A DNA stretch of 64,000 nt, from positions 1 to 64,000 of the forward strand of contig CAKUIK010000002.1 in the NCBI GenBank assembly GCA_934661005.1, in the 5' to 3' direction. Source of the stretch: an uncultured Slackia sp. GTDB lineage: Bacteria; Actinomycetota; Coriobacteriia; Coriobacteriales; Eggerthellaceae. The position numbers were made by a program, and so were the translations under genes. Of the stretch, positions 1 through 8,969 are shown piece by piece; within the stretch, counting starts at the first letter, position 1; each line of letters opens with the position of its first letter. The notes beneath the pieces are model-generated. The model was not told where the DNA came from. It ran no database searches and worked only from the letters and a program-made list of their open reading frames with translations.

Positions 1-74
<74 letters not shown>

Positions 75-83
75 ATGTATGAA

Positions 84-107
84 ATCAAAAGCCGCCCAAA
101 GGCGGCT
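84..107 (-). terminator. Hairpin between the two tRNA-Asn copies
   Basis: On the minus strand AGCCGCC-TTTG-GGCGGCT is followed by TTTGATTT, a 7-bp GC stem and a short T run. It lies directly downstream of the second tRNA-Asn, so it probably terminates that transcript or lies within the tRNA precursor. Confidence 0.6.
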
Positions 108-119
108 CGATGTTTTGAA

Positions 120-194
<75 letters not shown>

Positions 195-200
195 ATGAAA

Positions 201-277
201 TGGTGGGCGTTATAAGATTTGAACTTATGACCTCTTCCGTGTGAAGGAAGCGCTCTCCCCCTGAGCCAAACGCCCAT
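201..277 (-). tRNA. tRNA-Val (CAC)
   Basis: Minus-strand cloverleaf with acceptor stem GGGCGTT/AACGCCC, an encoded ACCA end and the anticodon loop TTCACAC, giving CAC for valine. It is the first gene of a Val-Asn-Asn tRNA cluster with its own promoter just upstream (307-335). Confidence 0.95.
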
Positions 278-306
278 TTCTTTCGTGCGCCGCAGCGCGA
301 GAATGT

Positions 307-335
307 ATATTACGCACTTTCCCCCTTCGGTGCAA
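307..335 (-). promoter_or_regulatory. Promoter of the tRNA-Val-Asn-Asn cluster
   Basis: On the minus strand a -35 TTGCAC (330-335) and a -10 TAATAT (307-312) are separated by exactly 17 bases, 30 bases upstream of the tRNA-Val 5' end. This fits the primary sigma factor consensus well. The call is by inspection. Confidence 0.65.
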
Positions 336-481
336 GCATTATTTTCAACTTTTTTCAAACAAGCGCGGCGAATACGCCTTCTTTTCGTTATGACCTGGAA
401 AAACAAGGATAAGATATTTTGCGCCATAGAAACATGCGACAATACGAGCAACGCATTCGCCACCGAAATAAAGGGAGAATC

Positions 482-1120
482 ATGGCCAATCCGCGCAAAG
501 ACGCTTTTGCAACCACGTCGAAAACCATCATCAGAAACCTTGAGCGCGCTGGCATGGAGGGATATTTCTGCGAAACGTCCGCCGACGCACGCGAACTTGT
601 GAAGTCCCTGGTGCCCGAGGGCTCGAACATCGCATGGGGCGGCACCGAGACGTTCAAGGAAACGGGCGTGAAGGAAATGCTCGAAGCGGGCGACTACACC
701 ATGCTCGATCGCGCGAAGGCGACAACGCCCAAGGAACAGCGCGCCATGTACCTGCAGCATTTCGATTCGGATTATTTCTTCATGAGCGCCAATGCGCTCA
801 CGCTCAAAGGCGAGCTCGTGAACATCGATGGCAACTCCAACCGCGTCGCGTGCCTCTCGTTTGGCCCGAAGCACGTCATCGTGCTCGTTGGCATGAACAA
901 GATCGTCAAAGACGTCGAGGAGGGCCTCAAGCGCGTACGCACCCTGTCGTGCCCGCCGAACGCCGCCCGCCTGCATACCGGCACGCCCTGCGAAACCGTG
1001 GGCGTATGCGGAATGTGCCATGAACCGGGCTGCATGTGCTGCAACACCGTCATCACGCGCCATAACCGCCACGCCGGCCGCATTAAAGTCATTCTCATCG
1101 CAGAAGACTTGGGCTTCTAA
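482..1120 (+). CDS. LUD-domain (LutC/YkgG-type) protein
   Basis: 212-residue protein of the LUD (DUF162) family, whose members take part in lactate utilisation complexes or are uncharacterised iron-sulfur-linked proteins. The N-terminal half has the family layout with AWGGTETFKETG near the start of the domain. The C-terminus carries a cysteine-rich stretch (CETVGVCGMCHEPGCMCC) that could bind metal or an Fe-S cluster. The ATG at 482 was chosen because GGGAG lies 6 bases upstream; an earlier in-frame ATG lacks this. No lutA/lutB partner is adjacent, so a role in lactate oxidation is not supported here. Confidence 0.8.
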   Translation: MANPRKDAFATTSKTIIRNLERAGMEGYFCETSADARELVKSLVPEGSNIAWGGTETFKETGVKEMLEAGDYTMLDRAKATTPKEQRAMYLQHFDSDYFFMSANALTLKGELVNIDGNSNRVACLSFGPKHVIVLVGMNKIVKDVEEGLKRVRTLSCPPNAARLHTGTPCETVGVCGMCHEPGCMCCNTVITRHNRHAGRIKVILIAEDLGF

Positions 1121-1128
1121 ACGAAAAA

Positions 1129-1150
1129 GCCGGGGGCATACGCTCCCGGC
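1129..1150 (+). terminator. Hairpin downstream of the LUD gene
   Basis: GCCGGG and TCCCGGC pair around a short loop directly after the LUD-gene stop, preceded by an A run. No strong T run follows on the plus strand, so terminator function is only plausible. Confidence 0.4.
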
Positions 1151-1155
1151 AATTG

Positions 1156-1331
1156 TCAACAAATCTGGAGCAGATTCACGCCGAGAAACATGAACGCGGC
1201 GGAATCGACCTCAACCCCCTTCGTCGACAGCCCCTTGAGCACCTCGCCAGCCCTTCGGCCATCTGGTGCGCATAGCCGGCGTCGTTCCGCGCCGCGACCA
1301 CGGCTTCCCTCGCCTCGTGCGATATCTCCAT
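1156..1331 (-). pseudogene. Frameshifted small ORF
   Basis: An ATG at 1331 with a GAGAGGA ribosome site opens a frame reading MEISHEAREAVVAARNDAGY and on to AEGLA. It then degenerates into an arginine/cysteine-rich tail. Moving one base at that point restores sensible coding (EVLKGLSTKGVEVDSAAF, ending LLQIC and a stop at 1156). This looks like a gene of about 58 codons with a one-base deletion, or a sequencing error. The family is not recognised. The rest of the 1121-1472 gap shows nothing else clear. Confidence 0.45.
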
Positions 1332-1472
1332 AGCAGGTCCTCTCAACTCGCGCAAGCCACCCCTATAGCCGCCCGCATGTCCCCGTGAATTAGCGAGCAT
1401 CGTCTTGAACGGGCAGTAGAGCGCAAACCTCAAACACTATCAGCTATGTTACCGCTGACGACATACCCCTCC

Positions 1473-2231
1473 TTACGCAACCAGTTCCAACAACGCTTGG
1501 GTTAGCTGCAACAGAGGTGCGTAAAAACCGTTGGGGGATTCACGTTCTACCGCTTCGCGCAAGGCCGACATCCAGGAAAGCGGGCGGGTGCGCATGAAGT
1601 CGACAGCATGCTGCGCCGCGCTCAGGGCGTTTTGCGTATTCGCATCCGCGCCTTCGCTCGCAGCAGAGGGAACACACCCTGCATCTGCGCCCCAATCCTC
1701 GCCTTCACCTGCTCGGCGGCATAATTCGCTTGCCAGCAGAAGTTCGATGCCCATATGGTCCTCGTACTGTCTACCCGCCTGCGCCAACTCCAAACCGTTG
1801 TCGCGCAAGGCCGTGCGCATCTGATGAGTCGCCTCGCCGAACCCGACGGCACAACCCTGCTGGCAGTAAAACGTCTCCCACGGGGCAACAGCCGGTTTCG
1901 GCGGCCCCACGAACAGATGCGCGAACTCCACCGATGCGCGTTGCACTCGATCATCAAAATAACTCGCGCCATCCCTGGCGTCTAAAATACTTACCCCGGT
2001 TTGCGCTTCCCGCGATGCGGCCGCCGCCTCTTCGCGCCCGTCAAGATACTTCACCAGCTTATCTGCTGCATTCGCCACCTCGGCGTCTTCGCACGCCGCA
2101 AGCTCTTCCCATAGGCAAGCATCAAATATAGCCGCACTCTGCACACCTGCCTGCAAGGGCGGCGTTAAAAGCGCGTTGCCGGCAATCGCCAGCCAAGGCG
2201 CCACCTGCGCAAACGTTTCCCTATCCACCAT
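1473..2231 (-). CDS. TorD/DmsD-family chaperone for the molybdoenzyme
   Basis: About 252 residues. Typical TorD-family signature EFAHLFVGPPKPAVAPWETF followed by an all-helical C-terminal half with DHMGIELLL. Such cytoplasmic chaperones hold the Tat-targeted apo-catalytic subunit during cofactor insertion. It is the last gene of the four-gene oxidoreductase operon, after a leaky-terminator-like hairpin (2253-2288), so it may be made at a lower level. The ATG at 2231 is preferred because the upstream GTG at 2252 abuts the hairpin and has no ribosome site. The start remains uncertain. Confidence 0.82.
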   Translation of the reverse strand: MVDRETFAQVAPWLAIAGNALLTPPLQAGVQSAAIFDACLWEELAACEDAEVANAADKLVKYLDGREEAAAASREAQTGVSILDARDGASYFDDRVQRASVEFAHLFVGPPKPAVAPWETFYCQQGCAVGFGEATHQMRTALRDNGLELAQAGRQYEDHMGIELLLASELCRRAGEGEDWGADAGCVPSAASEGADANTQNALSAAQHAVDFMRTRPLSWMSALREAVERESPNGFYAPLLQLTQALLELVA

Positions 2232-2252
2232 CAGCAATCCGCTACCTCTCAC

Positions 2253-2288
2253 GAAAAAGGGAGCCGGTCACCGATTGCAACCGACTCC
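2253..2288 (-). terminator. Intra-operon terminator before the chaperone gene
   Basis: On the minus strand GGAGTCGGTT pairs with ACCGGCTCC (one mismatch) and is followed by CTTTTTC. It lies between the NrfD-type gene and the TorD-type gene, so it could reduce read-through into the chaperone gene. Confidence 0.55.
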
Positions 2289-2300
2289 TACACGCCATAG

Positions 2301-3482
2301 CTATTGTTCACCACCGCATTTTGGCAGCACGCACTTCGATAGGATCATGTACGCCAGCGCACCCGCGCACACCACGCCCGCAAACACTACGACCTCCGGC
2401 AGCGTAGGCGCATACACGCCCAGCGTAGTCCACACGTCGCCGGCATCGCCTACCTGAGCGGCAGCCGTACCCAACGTAATGCCGTTGCCGCCAAAGACGT
2501 TCGGCACGGTGAAGCTGGTGAGCAACAGCCACGCACGCTTGCAGAACACACCAAGCACTATCAGCGCACTCGCCAGCACCACACACGCCGGATTTTCGCG
2601 ATTCCGAGCGAACACGAGTACCAAAAACGGCACAGCCAAGCCACCGATAATCTCAAACCAGAAGAACGGCGCCGTCTTGCCGGTGGCCATGATAGCCAGC
2701 GCCTCGGCCTCGCCCGCACCCGGGTAGCCCATGGTCAGGCACTCGCAGGCGATGAAGAACGCATCCACCGCCACGAACACCGCAAGCAGCCCCGCCAACG
2801 ACTTCATCAAATCGCGGTCGAACTTGAACAACTTCGCACGGTCAAGCGCCAAAAGGCAGATAAGCAGCAATGCCAGACCCGAATCGCAGGCCGATGCCAC
2901 AAAAATGGGAGCCATGATCGCCGAGTACCACGCCTTGGCAATCTGCAGGCCGAAAATCCATGCCGTCACGCTGTGCACCAGGATGGCAACCGGCAGCGCC
3001 ACACGAGAGAGCACTGCCACCTTGCGCTCGTCGCCGCGCACCAACCACACCAGGTCAAGCACGTTGATGACCAGGTAGCACGTGATAACGATCATGTCCC
3101 ACGCAAGCGGACTGATGAAGTTCAACCCCACGAACATGCGCCACACACGCGCCACGCCGCCAAGGTCGATGAGCACGAACGCGCCAGCACAGCAGATGCA
3201 TACGATGGACGTGATGACCGCCGGCACCGACACGCGCTTAAACGACTCTATGCCGAACACGTGCGCCGAGCTTGCCACAATCAGACCGCCAGCCGACAGG
3301 CCGACGAAGAACATGAACGCCATGATGTACAGGCCCCATGAGTTGGAGTTGTTCATGCCCGTGATACCCAGGCCGTACATCTGCTGGGCAACCCAACAGC
3401 CCACCGCGGCTAAAACCACCGCCGCCAACACGACAACAACCACCATAGTTCGCCCGCTGAACAGGGCTTTTCGCTTATCCAT
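2301..3482 (-). CDS. NrfD/PsrC-type membrane anchor of the DMSO-reductase-family enzyme
   Basis: 393-residue, strongly hydrophobic protein with about ten predicted membrane segments, beginning MDKRKALFSG followed by a long hydrophobic stretch. It matches the polysulfide-reductase NrfD family in length and layout. It would anchor the ferredoxin and catalytic subunits to the outer face of the membrane and pass electrons from menaquinol. The gene starts 11 bases after the ferredoxin stop, as expected for an A-B-C operon. Confidence 0.85.
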   Translation of the reverse strand: MDKRKALFSGRTMVVVVVLAAVVLAAVGCWVAQQMYGLGITGMNNSNSWGLYIMAFMFFVGLSAGGLIVASSAHVFGIESFKRVSVPAVITSIVCICCAGAFVLIDLGGVARVWRMFVGLNFISPLAWDMIVITCYLVINVLDLVWLVRGDERKVAVLSRVALPVAILVHSVTAWIFGLQIAKAWYSAIMAPIFVASACDSGLALLLICLLALDRAKLFKFDRDLMKSLAGLLAVFVAVDAFFIACECLTMGYPGAGEAEALAIMATGKTAPFFWFEIIGGLAVPFLVLVFARNRENPACVVLASALIVLGVFCKRAWLLLTSFTVPNVFGGNGITLGTAAAQVGDAGDVWTTLGVYAPTLPEVVVFAGVVCAGALAYMILSKCVLPKCGGEQ

Positions 3483-3493
3483 CCATCAACCCC

Positions 3494-4108
3494 CTAGTTC
3501 ACGTAAAACATTTGCGGACGCGTGCCCTTTTCCTCGAGCAGCACATGACCGCCACGACGCCAAAGCCTCGACACTGCTGAATCCGGATCATCCAGGTCGC
3601 CGAACACGCGAGCATCACCTGGGCAGCAATGCACGCACATAGGCTCGTCGCCGCGATCGGTACGCTCCTTGCACAGGCTGCATTTCTCGGCCACGCCGCG
3701 TGGGCGAACCGGCACGCCGGCATCGCCATAGTGGAAACCTGTCGCGCGCACAGGCTCGTTCCAGTTGAACACGCGGGCGTTATACGGACAGGCGCCCATG
3801 CACATACGACAGCCGATGCAGCGGTCGTAATCAATCTCCACGCGACCCTGCTCATCTTTGTATGTGGCGCCGGTCGGGCACACCTTCATGCATGCAGGAT
3901 TCTCGCAGTGCTGGCAAGCAACCGGCAGATACGTACGCGAAAGGTTGGGGTACACGCCAACAGCGTCGTCGAACATCTCCACGCCCTCGGTAAGCACGCG
4001 GTTCCACAGCATGCCATCAGGGACGTTGTTCTGCATCTTGCAAGCGATCGAGCACGTGTTGCACCCGATGCAGCGGTGCAGGTCTATTCCGATAGCCAGT
4101 TTCGTCAT
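3494..4108 (-). CDS. Four-cluster ferredoxin subunit (DmsB-like)
   Basis: 204 residues with four cysteine groups in DmsB order: CIGCNTCSIAC, CQHCENPACMKVCP, CIGCRMCMGACP and a C-terminal CSLCKERTDRGDEPMCVHCC. Each is expected to hold one [4Fe-4S] cluster, forming the electron wire between the membrane anchor and the molybdenum subunit. No signal peptide is present; partners of this type are exported bound to the Tat-bearing catalytic subunit. Three bases separate it from the catalytic gene, implying coupled translation. Confidence 0.92.
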   Translation of the reverse strand: MTKLAIGIDLHRCIGCNTCSIACKMQNNVPDGMLWNRVLTEGVEMFDDAVGVYPNLSRTYLPVACQHCENPACMKVCPTGATYKDEQGRVEIDYDRCIGCRMCMGACPYNARVFNWNEPVRATGFHYGDAGVPVRPRGVAEKCSLCKERTDRGDEPMCVHCCPGDARVFGDLDDPDSAVSRLWRRGGHVLLEEKGTRPQMFYVN

Positions 4109-4111
4109 GGG

Positions 4112-6517
4112 CTATTCACCTGCCTTTTTGATCTCAATGAGCGTGTCGTTATACGGAATCATGGGACCGAACATCATGTCGTAACCGCGCGGGTTCATCG
4201 TATCGTTGGATACGCTTTGCATCAGCGTCCCCTCAAGATACTGACGGTACGTGCTTTCGGCCATAAACGCGCTTTCAGGCTGCACGGCGTTGTTCAGGCG
4301 CAGCTTCGTGCGGAACGAACCGCGATCGTTGTACACCTCAACCTCGTCGCCATCGACAAGGCCACGCGCAGCGGCATCGGACGGGTTCAGCTCGATATGC
4401 GGCTCGAACAGCTGCTGGATCCACTTCGCACCCGAATAGGCAGAATGCACGCGGAAGCGCGAACGAGCTTGGCTGAACTGCAGCGGGTATTTTTCGCGCA
4501 GCGGGTTTTCCGGGTACGCCTCGTTAGGACGCTCCCACTGCGGGAACGCCTGGCCCCACGCCAGCATGTTCTCGTAGTACGGCTCCTGCTTGGTCGAAGG
4601 CGTTGCGTAAGTCATGCCCACTTCCTCGCCGACGGTATCGTCCCAATCCAGCACCAGCTTGCATGCACCGTTTTCCCTGTTCAGTGCTTCAAGTGTGATA
4701 CCTTCACACGACGGGTCGTCCGTGGTCAAGATAGCGCGAGCATATTCTTCGCCATTCTCCGGATACAAACCGCCCAGCCCCATGGCTTCGGCAATGCCCT
4801 TCTCAATGTAGAAGTCGGATTTGGAATCGAACAACGGGTCAAGCACCTTCTGGTTCTCCAGAATGTAGCCGTTGGCGTTCTTCACGCCGCCCACGCTGTC
4901 GGCGCACTCGAACTTGCTGCACACGGGAAGCACCAGGTCAACGTAGTCAGCAACCGAGCTGTGATAGATGTCTGCCAGGCACACGAAGTCAAGCGAATCC
5001 AACCAACGCTGCGTTTTTGCCCAGTTCGCCGCCTTCTGCGTGGGAATATCGCCGAAGAACATGGCCGCGTGCACGTCGTCGGTGTTCACAATATCGTAGA
5101 AGCCTTTTTTGCTAGGCGTGGGCTTTCTGTTCTCAGGCAGCTTCCAGGCGCCCAACTTGGCCTCGGACAGGACAGTGTGGTAGCAGTAGATACCACAACC
5201 GGTACCGCGCTTGCCATAGTTGCCGGTTAGCGAGGCGATAAGCGCATAGCAGTGGCCGGCGATGTCGTTGTTGGAGAACTTATCGATACCGCCCACGCCA
5301 TTGCAGATGATAGACGGACCCTTTGCATACTCGCGCGCCACCTGGGCGATAGTATCGGCCGGCACACCGGTAACGCCCTCGGCCCAGTCGAGCGTGTAGT
5401 CGGCCATCTGCTGCTTGAGCAAGTCATACTCGGTGATATATTGCACACCGTCCACCGTGAAGGTGCCTTCGAGCGCAGGCTGCGCGCCCGGCGTATCATG
5501 CAGCACAGCCGCACCCGTTGCGCTGTCCCACACATACGGGACTTTCACCTGCTTCGGCTCGCCAGTTTCCTTATCCACTGTATCGTGCATCTCGCCGAAC
5601 ACCTCACCGGTGTTCGCGTTCACAAGGAAGGGAAACGACGTGTGCGCCAGCATGTGCTCGCGATCGCACAAGTCGTTGTCCAGCAGGTACTTCACCATTC
5701 CCAGGAAAAACGCCGGGTCGGTACCCGCGCGCAGCCCAACCCACTGGTCTGCCTTGCTTGCCGTTGCCGTGAAACGCGGGTCGAGTACGATGATCTTCGT
5801 GCCAGCAGCCTGAGCATCAAGGAAAGCGCGCGACCACATCATGCCCGTTTCCAGCACGTTGCAGTTGGCCATAAGCACCACGTTAGCCTGCTTCCACTCC
5901 CATATGGTGTTGAGCGCGAACATGCCCGACCAGCCGAACGCTTGACCCTGACCGTTGCCCTGGCCCATGTCGTAGCCGTTCAAACCGCCAGCTTGCGCGC
6001 CCAAAATGGAAGCTAGTAGCGGACTGAAGCGCTGCGAAGCCTCCGTGGAGTATTGAATCCACAACGCCTGCGAACCGTACTTGTCGATGGTGGCCTGAAA
6101 TTTCTCGGCGATGATTTTAAACGCCTCGTCCCAGCTGATTACCTCGAACTGACCGCTGCCGCGTTCTCCCACGCGACGCATAGGCGATTGAATGCGCGCT
6201 TCGCCATAGATGTGCTCGATCTCGGAAATGCCCTTAAGGCACACGTTTTGGAAACGCTTGTCACTATTCGGGCGCGGTTGCACCATGACCAGGCGTCCGT
6301 CACGCACCGTGCACTGCAACATGCAGTTACACAGGCAATGCTCGTTGTGGTACGTGAACGCCGTGCGCTCTTCAGGCGCCGCTGTTGCCTGCGCAGGTGC
6401 CAGCCAGCCCTGCGTGGTGGCCATACCGCCCACAGCAGCAAGTGCGCCGCTGGCAGCACCTAGCCTGAGGAAGCTACGACGATTAAGCACCGCACGCATC
6501 CTTTTGCTACCTTCCAT
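4112..6517 (-). CDS. Tat-exported molybdopterin oxidoreductase, DMSO reductase family
   Basis: 801-residue catalytic subunit. The N-terminus has a twin-arginine signal (NRRSFLRLGAASGAL) ending near AQA, so the enzyme works outside the membrane. A C-x3-C-x3-C group in HCLCNCMLQC plus a later VCLKG cysteine should bind a [4Fe-4S] cluster as in DmsA-type enzymes. The usual Mo-ligand region reads LNGYDMGQGNG, with no obvious Ser at the DmsA position, so an Asp ligand is possible. AAGGAG stands 5 bases before the chosen ATG. The substrate (S-oxide, N-oxide or a catechol-type compound) cannot be told from sequence. Confidence 0.88.
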   Translation of the reverse strand: MEGSKRMRAVLNRRSFLRLGAASGALAAVGGMATTQGWLAPAQATAAPEERTAFTYHNEHCLCNCMLQCTVRDGRLVMVQPRPNSDKRFQNVCLKGISEIEHIYGEARIQSPMRRVGERGSGQFEVISWDEAFKIIAEKFQATIDKYGSQALWIQYSTEASQRFSPLLASILGAQAGGLNGYDMGQGNGQGQAFGWSGMFALNTIWEWKQANVVLMANCNVLETGMMWSRAFLDAQAAGTKIIVLDPRFTATASKADQWVGLRAGTDPAFFLGMVKYLLDNDLCDREHMLAHTSFPFLVNANTGEVFGEMHDTVDKETGEPKQVKVPYVWDSATGAAVLHDTPGAQPALEGTFTVDGVQYITEYDLLKQQMADYTLDWAEGVTGVPADTIAQVAREYAKGPSIICNGVGGIDKFSNNDIAGHCYALIASLTGNYGKRGTGCGIYCYHTVLSEAKLGAWKLPENRKPTPSKKGFYDIVNTDDVHAAMFFGDIPTQKAANWAKTQRWLDSLDFVCLADIYHSSVADYVDLVLPVCSKFECADSVGGVKNANGYILENQKVLDPLFDSKSDFYIEKGIAEAMGLGGLYPENGEEYARAILTTDDPSCEGITLEALNRENGACKLVLDWDDTVGEEVGMTYATPSTKQEPYYENMLAWGQAFPQWERPNEAYPENPLREKYPLQFSQARSRFRVHSAYSGAKWIQQLFEPHIELNPSDAAARGLVDGDEVEVYNDRGSFRTKLRLNNAVQPESAFMAESTYRQYLEGTLMQSVSNDTMNPRGYDMMFGPMIPYNDTLIEIKKAGE

Positions 6518-6779
6518 ATCCTCTCCTTCGTTCCGCATATCCCGTTTTCCCAGGTAAAAGGGATATAATTACGATGACCGATTTATACCGGACCCGTTCT
6601 GCACCTGCATTATGAAGGGTATGGAAACCTCGTTCACTGCCCAGCTTCGCGATATGGTGCTTAGGCAACGAGCGCAAGAAATCGGGGTATAATCGACACA
6701 TTTCGAACGAAGGGGGATTCGCCACACGTGCATTTTTCTGTGGCGAAACGCATAGGCGCAGCCAAGGTACGGGGGGATC

Positions 6780-7352
6780 ATGACCGAAAGCAAAACAGAT
6801 TTGCGCGTCGTGCGCACGCGCAAACTCATACGCGATGCGTTCATGGATATGGTGGGCGAAGTAGGCGTGGCGAGAATCACGGTGAAGGATTTAACCGAGC
6901 GCGCCGGCATCAACCGCAAGACGTTCTATCTGCACTTCGAATCTATCGAAGCGCTGTACGACAGCGTGATGAATGAAGTTATGAACGACTTTTTCGATAA
7001 TTACGAAACCACTGCCGACCAGCCAAAAGACCTTGACGGCCATGCGCAGCGTTTCTTTTTGTTCCTTGCCGGGCAAACTCCTACCATTGAGAAGCTTATC
7101 TGTTCGCCCGGGCCCTACGACTTTGGCAACCATATCTATCGTGAGCAGATGATGCGCTATAAGTCCGCTGGGCAGGACCCTTTTGCATGGATGGACGCCG
7201 ACGCCGAGGAGTTGGTGCTGAACTTTATCCGCACCACGGCGCTGGACTTTTACCGCGAATGGGTGCGTCGCGGCAAACGCGTCGACCCGCAAGAAGCGGC
7301 GCCGCTGCTCGGAGCCATCACCTGCCATGGCGCCGCCCCGCTCATGCGCTAG
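6780..7352 (+). CDS. TetR-family transcriptional regulator
   Basis: 190 residues. The N-terminal helix-turn-helix is clear (ITVKDLTERAGINRKTFYLHF), followed by a helical ligand-binding domain of the short TetR C-terminal type. It is divergent from the molybdoenzyme operon, with a 262-bp shared upstream region (6518-6779) that presumably holds both promoters and the operator. No convincing palindromic operator could be picked by eye there. Local regulation of the oxidoreductase operon in response to its substrate is the likely role (inference). Confidence 0.85.
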   Translation: MTESKTDLRVVRTRKLIRDAFMDMVGEVGVARITVKDLTERAGINRKTFYLHFESIEALYDSVMNEVMNDFFDNYETTADQPKDLDGHAQRFFLFLAGQTPTIEKLICSPGPYDFGNHIYREQMMRYKSAGQDPFAWMDADAEELVLNFIRTTALDFYREWVRRGKRVDPQEAAPLLGAITCHGAAPLMR

Positions 7353-7380
7353 TGTGGGGCCTCGGGCCTAGGCCCCACAC
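7352..7380 (+). terminator. Long perfect hairpin after the TetR gene
   Basis: An 11-bp perfect stem GTGTGGGGCCT / AGGCCCCACAC with a 7-base loop begins at the last base of the stop codon. It is very stable, but no T run follows on the plus strand. It may block read-through towards the convergent tRNA or protect the 3' end. Confidence 0.5.
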
Positions 7381-7404
7381 CATAGGCCGATTTTGGGCCT
7401 GAAA

Positions 7405-7438
7405 ACAAAAAAGTCGGAAGCCAAAAATGACTTCCGAC
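7405..7438 (-). terminator. Intrinsic terminator of tRNA-Met
   Basis: On the minus strand GTCGGAAG pairs with CTTCCGAC and is followed by TTTTTTG. It lies 12 bases beyond the encoded CCA of the tRNA-Met. Confidence 0.8.
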
Positions 7439-7449
7439 CAAGTGTTTTG

Positions 7450-7524
7450 TGGTGGGCCCGCCCGGATTCGAACCGAGAACCAAAGGATTATGAGTCCCCT
7501 GCTCCACCGTTGAGCTACAGGCCC
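7450..7524 (-). tRNA. tRNA with CAT anticodon, probably tRNA-Met
   Basis: Minus-strand cloverleaf with acceptor stem GGGCCTG pairing near CGGGCCC, encoded ACCA, T-loop TTCGAAT and anticodon loop CTCATAA. A CAT anticodon can be elongator Met, initiator Met or lysidine-modified Ile. The first acceptor pair is a normal G-C, which argues against an initiator. Elongator Met is most likely. Confidence 0.85.
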
Positions 7525-7608
7525 TTCTGTATACGCCGCGCATGCAGCCCGCCTATTGTAGCGTAAAACGCCCTTGAGCGGAGCCGCATTCTAACGGCAG
7601 CGTCGAAA

Positions 7609-7647
7609 GCGTTGCGCCCGATGGCAAAACTGCATTGGACGCAACGC
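7609..7647 (-). terminator. Bulged hairpin downstream of rpoD
   Basis: GCGTTGCG pairs with CGCAACGC, and the inner CCGATGGCA pairs with TGCATTGG (one bulge), giving a stem of about 16 bp right after the rpoD stop. The T run on the minus strand is weak (CTTTCG). It is a probable 3' end structure of the operon. Confidence 0.4.
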
Positions 7648-7659
7648 GATACGCAACGA

Positions 7660-8841
7660 CTAATCTTCCAGATAGTCCTTCAATTTAGAAGAACGGCTCG
7701 GGTGGCGCAGCTTCGCAAGCGTCTTGCTCTCGATCTGGCGAATGCGCTCGCGGGTAACGCCGAATTCGCGGCCCACTTCCTCAAGCGTATGCGGGTGGCC
7801 GTCTTCCAAACCGAAGCGCAGGCTAATGACCTTGCGTTCGCGTTCGGCCAAGCCATCGAGTACCTTGGAGAGCTGCTCTTGCAGCATCGAGAAGCTCGCC
7901 GCGTCGGGAGGCACGATAGCCGCGTCGTCTTCGATGAAGTCGCCCAGCTGAGAGTCTTCCTCTTCACCGATAGGCGTCTCGAGGGAGACCGGCTCCTGGC
8001 TGATTTTCTGAATTTCACGCACGCGCTCGGCGGTCAGGCCCATTTTCTCGCCAATTTCTTCCGGCGAAGGATCACGACCGAGCTCTTGGAGCAGCTGGCG
8101 CTGGATGCGCACAAGCTTATTGATGGTTTCAACCATGTGCACAGGAATACGAATGGTACGCGCCTGATCGGCGATAGCACGCGTGATAGCCTGGCGAATC
8201 CACCACGTGGCATACGTGGAGAACTTGAAGCCCTTCGTATAGTCGAACTTCTCGACGGCGCGAATAAGGCCCAGGTTGCCTTCCTGGATAAGGTCGAGGA
8301 ACAGCATGCCGCGGCCCACGTAGCGCTTCGCGATAGAAACGACGAGACGCAGGTTCGCTTCAATAAGCTGCTGCTTGGCATCGAGGCCAACCTGCTCCAC
8401 GCGGGACAGGCGGCGCTTCTCGCGGCGCTCAAGCTCAACGCCCTCTTCTTCGGCCTTCTCGAGTTCGGCGGTAGCTGCAACGCCGGCCTCGATCTTCATG
8501 GCGAGGTCGATTTCTTCCGCGGCGGTGAGCAGCGGAACCTTGCCGATTTCTTTGAGGTACATACGCACGGGGTCGCCCGTAAGCATCGTGACCGACGCAT
8601 CGGTCGAACGACGGCGCGCGCGTGCACGAGCGCGGGTGGAGTTCACCTTGGGCAGGGCAGCCACGGCGCTCGACTCAACGGCCTTCAGCTCTTCCTCGGG
8701 GATGCCTTCAAGCAAATCCTCGTCTTCGAGCGATTCGTCTTTTTCATCTTCGATGACATCGTCGGCAGGAAGCGCGACGTCGTCGACGGATTTCTTGGTT
8801 TTATTCTTCTCTACGGTCGCATTAGTTTTGGCAGCAGACAC
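7660..8841 (-). CDS. rpoD: Primary RNA polymerase sigma factor (RpoD/SigA)
   Basis: 393 residues. Acidic N-terminal region, then sigma regions 1.2 ([12 protein letters not shown]), 2 ([20 protein letters not shown], the -10 contact region), 3 and 4 ([20 protein letters not shown], the -35 helix-turn-helix), ending KLKDYLED. This is the housekeeping sigma factor. The start codon is GTG at 8841 with GAAAGGA upstream. It follows dnaG by 128 bp in the classic dnaG-rpoD arrangement. Confidence 0.96.
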   Translation of the reverse strand: MSAAKTNATVEKNKTKKSVDDVALPADDVIEDEKDESLEDEDLLEGIPEEELKAVESSAVAALPKVNSTRARARARRRSTDASVTMLTGDPVRMYLKEIGKVPLLTAAEEIDLAMKIEAGVAATAELEKAEEEGVELERREKRRLSRVEQVGLDAKQQLIEANLRLVVSIAKRYVGRGMLFLDLIQEGNLGLIRAVEKFDYTKGFKFSTYATWWIRQAITRAIADQARTIRIPVHMVETINKLVRIQRQLLQELGRDPSPEEIGEKMGLTAERVREIQKISQEPVSLETPIGEEEDSQLGDFIEDDAAIVPPDAASFSMLQEQLSKVLDGLAERERKVISLRFGLEDGHPHTLEEVGREFGVTRERIRQIESKTLAKLRHPSRSSKLKDYLED

Positions 8842-8969
8842 AGATGCTATCCTTTCGCCGTGAAAAGGGCATAGGAGCCCTAAAGATACAGCTCACTAGC
8901 TTATCACTTTTCCCTATGTTTGTGCGGGATTCACCGCATGATTTCCGCAAAATGAGACTCTTCGGGTCG

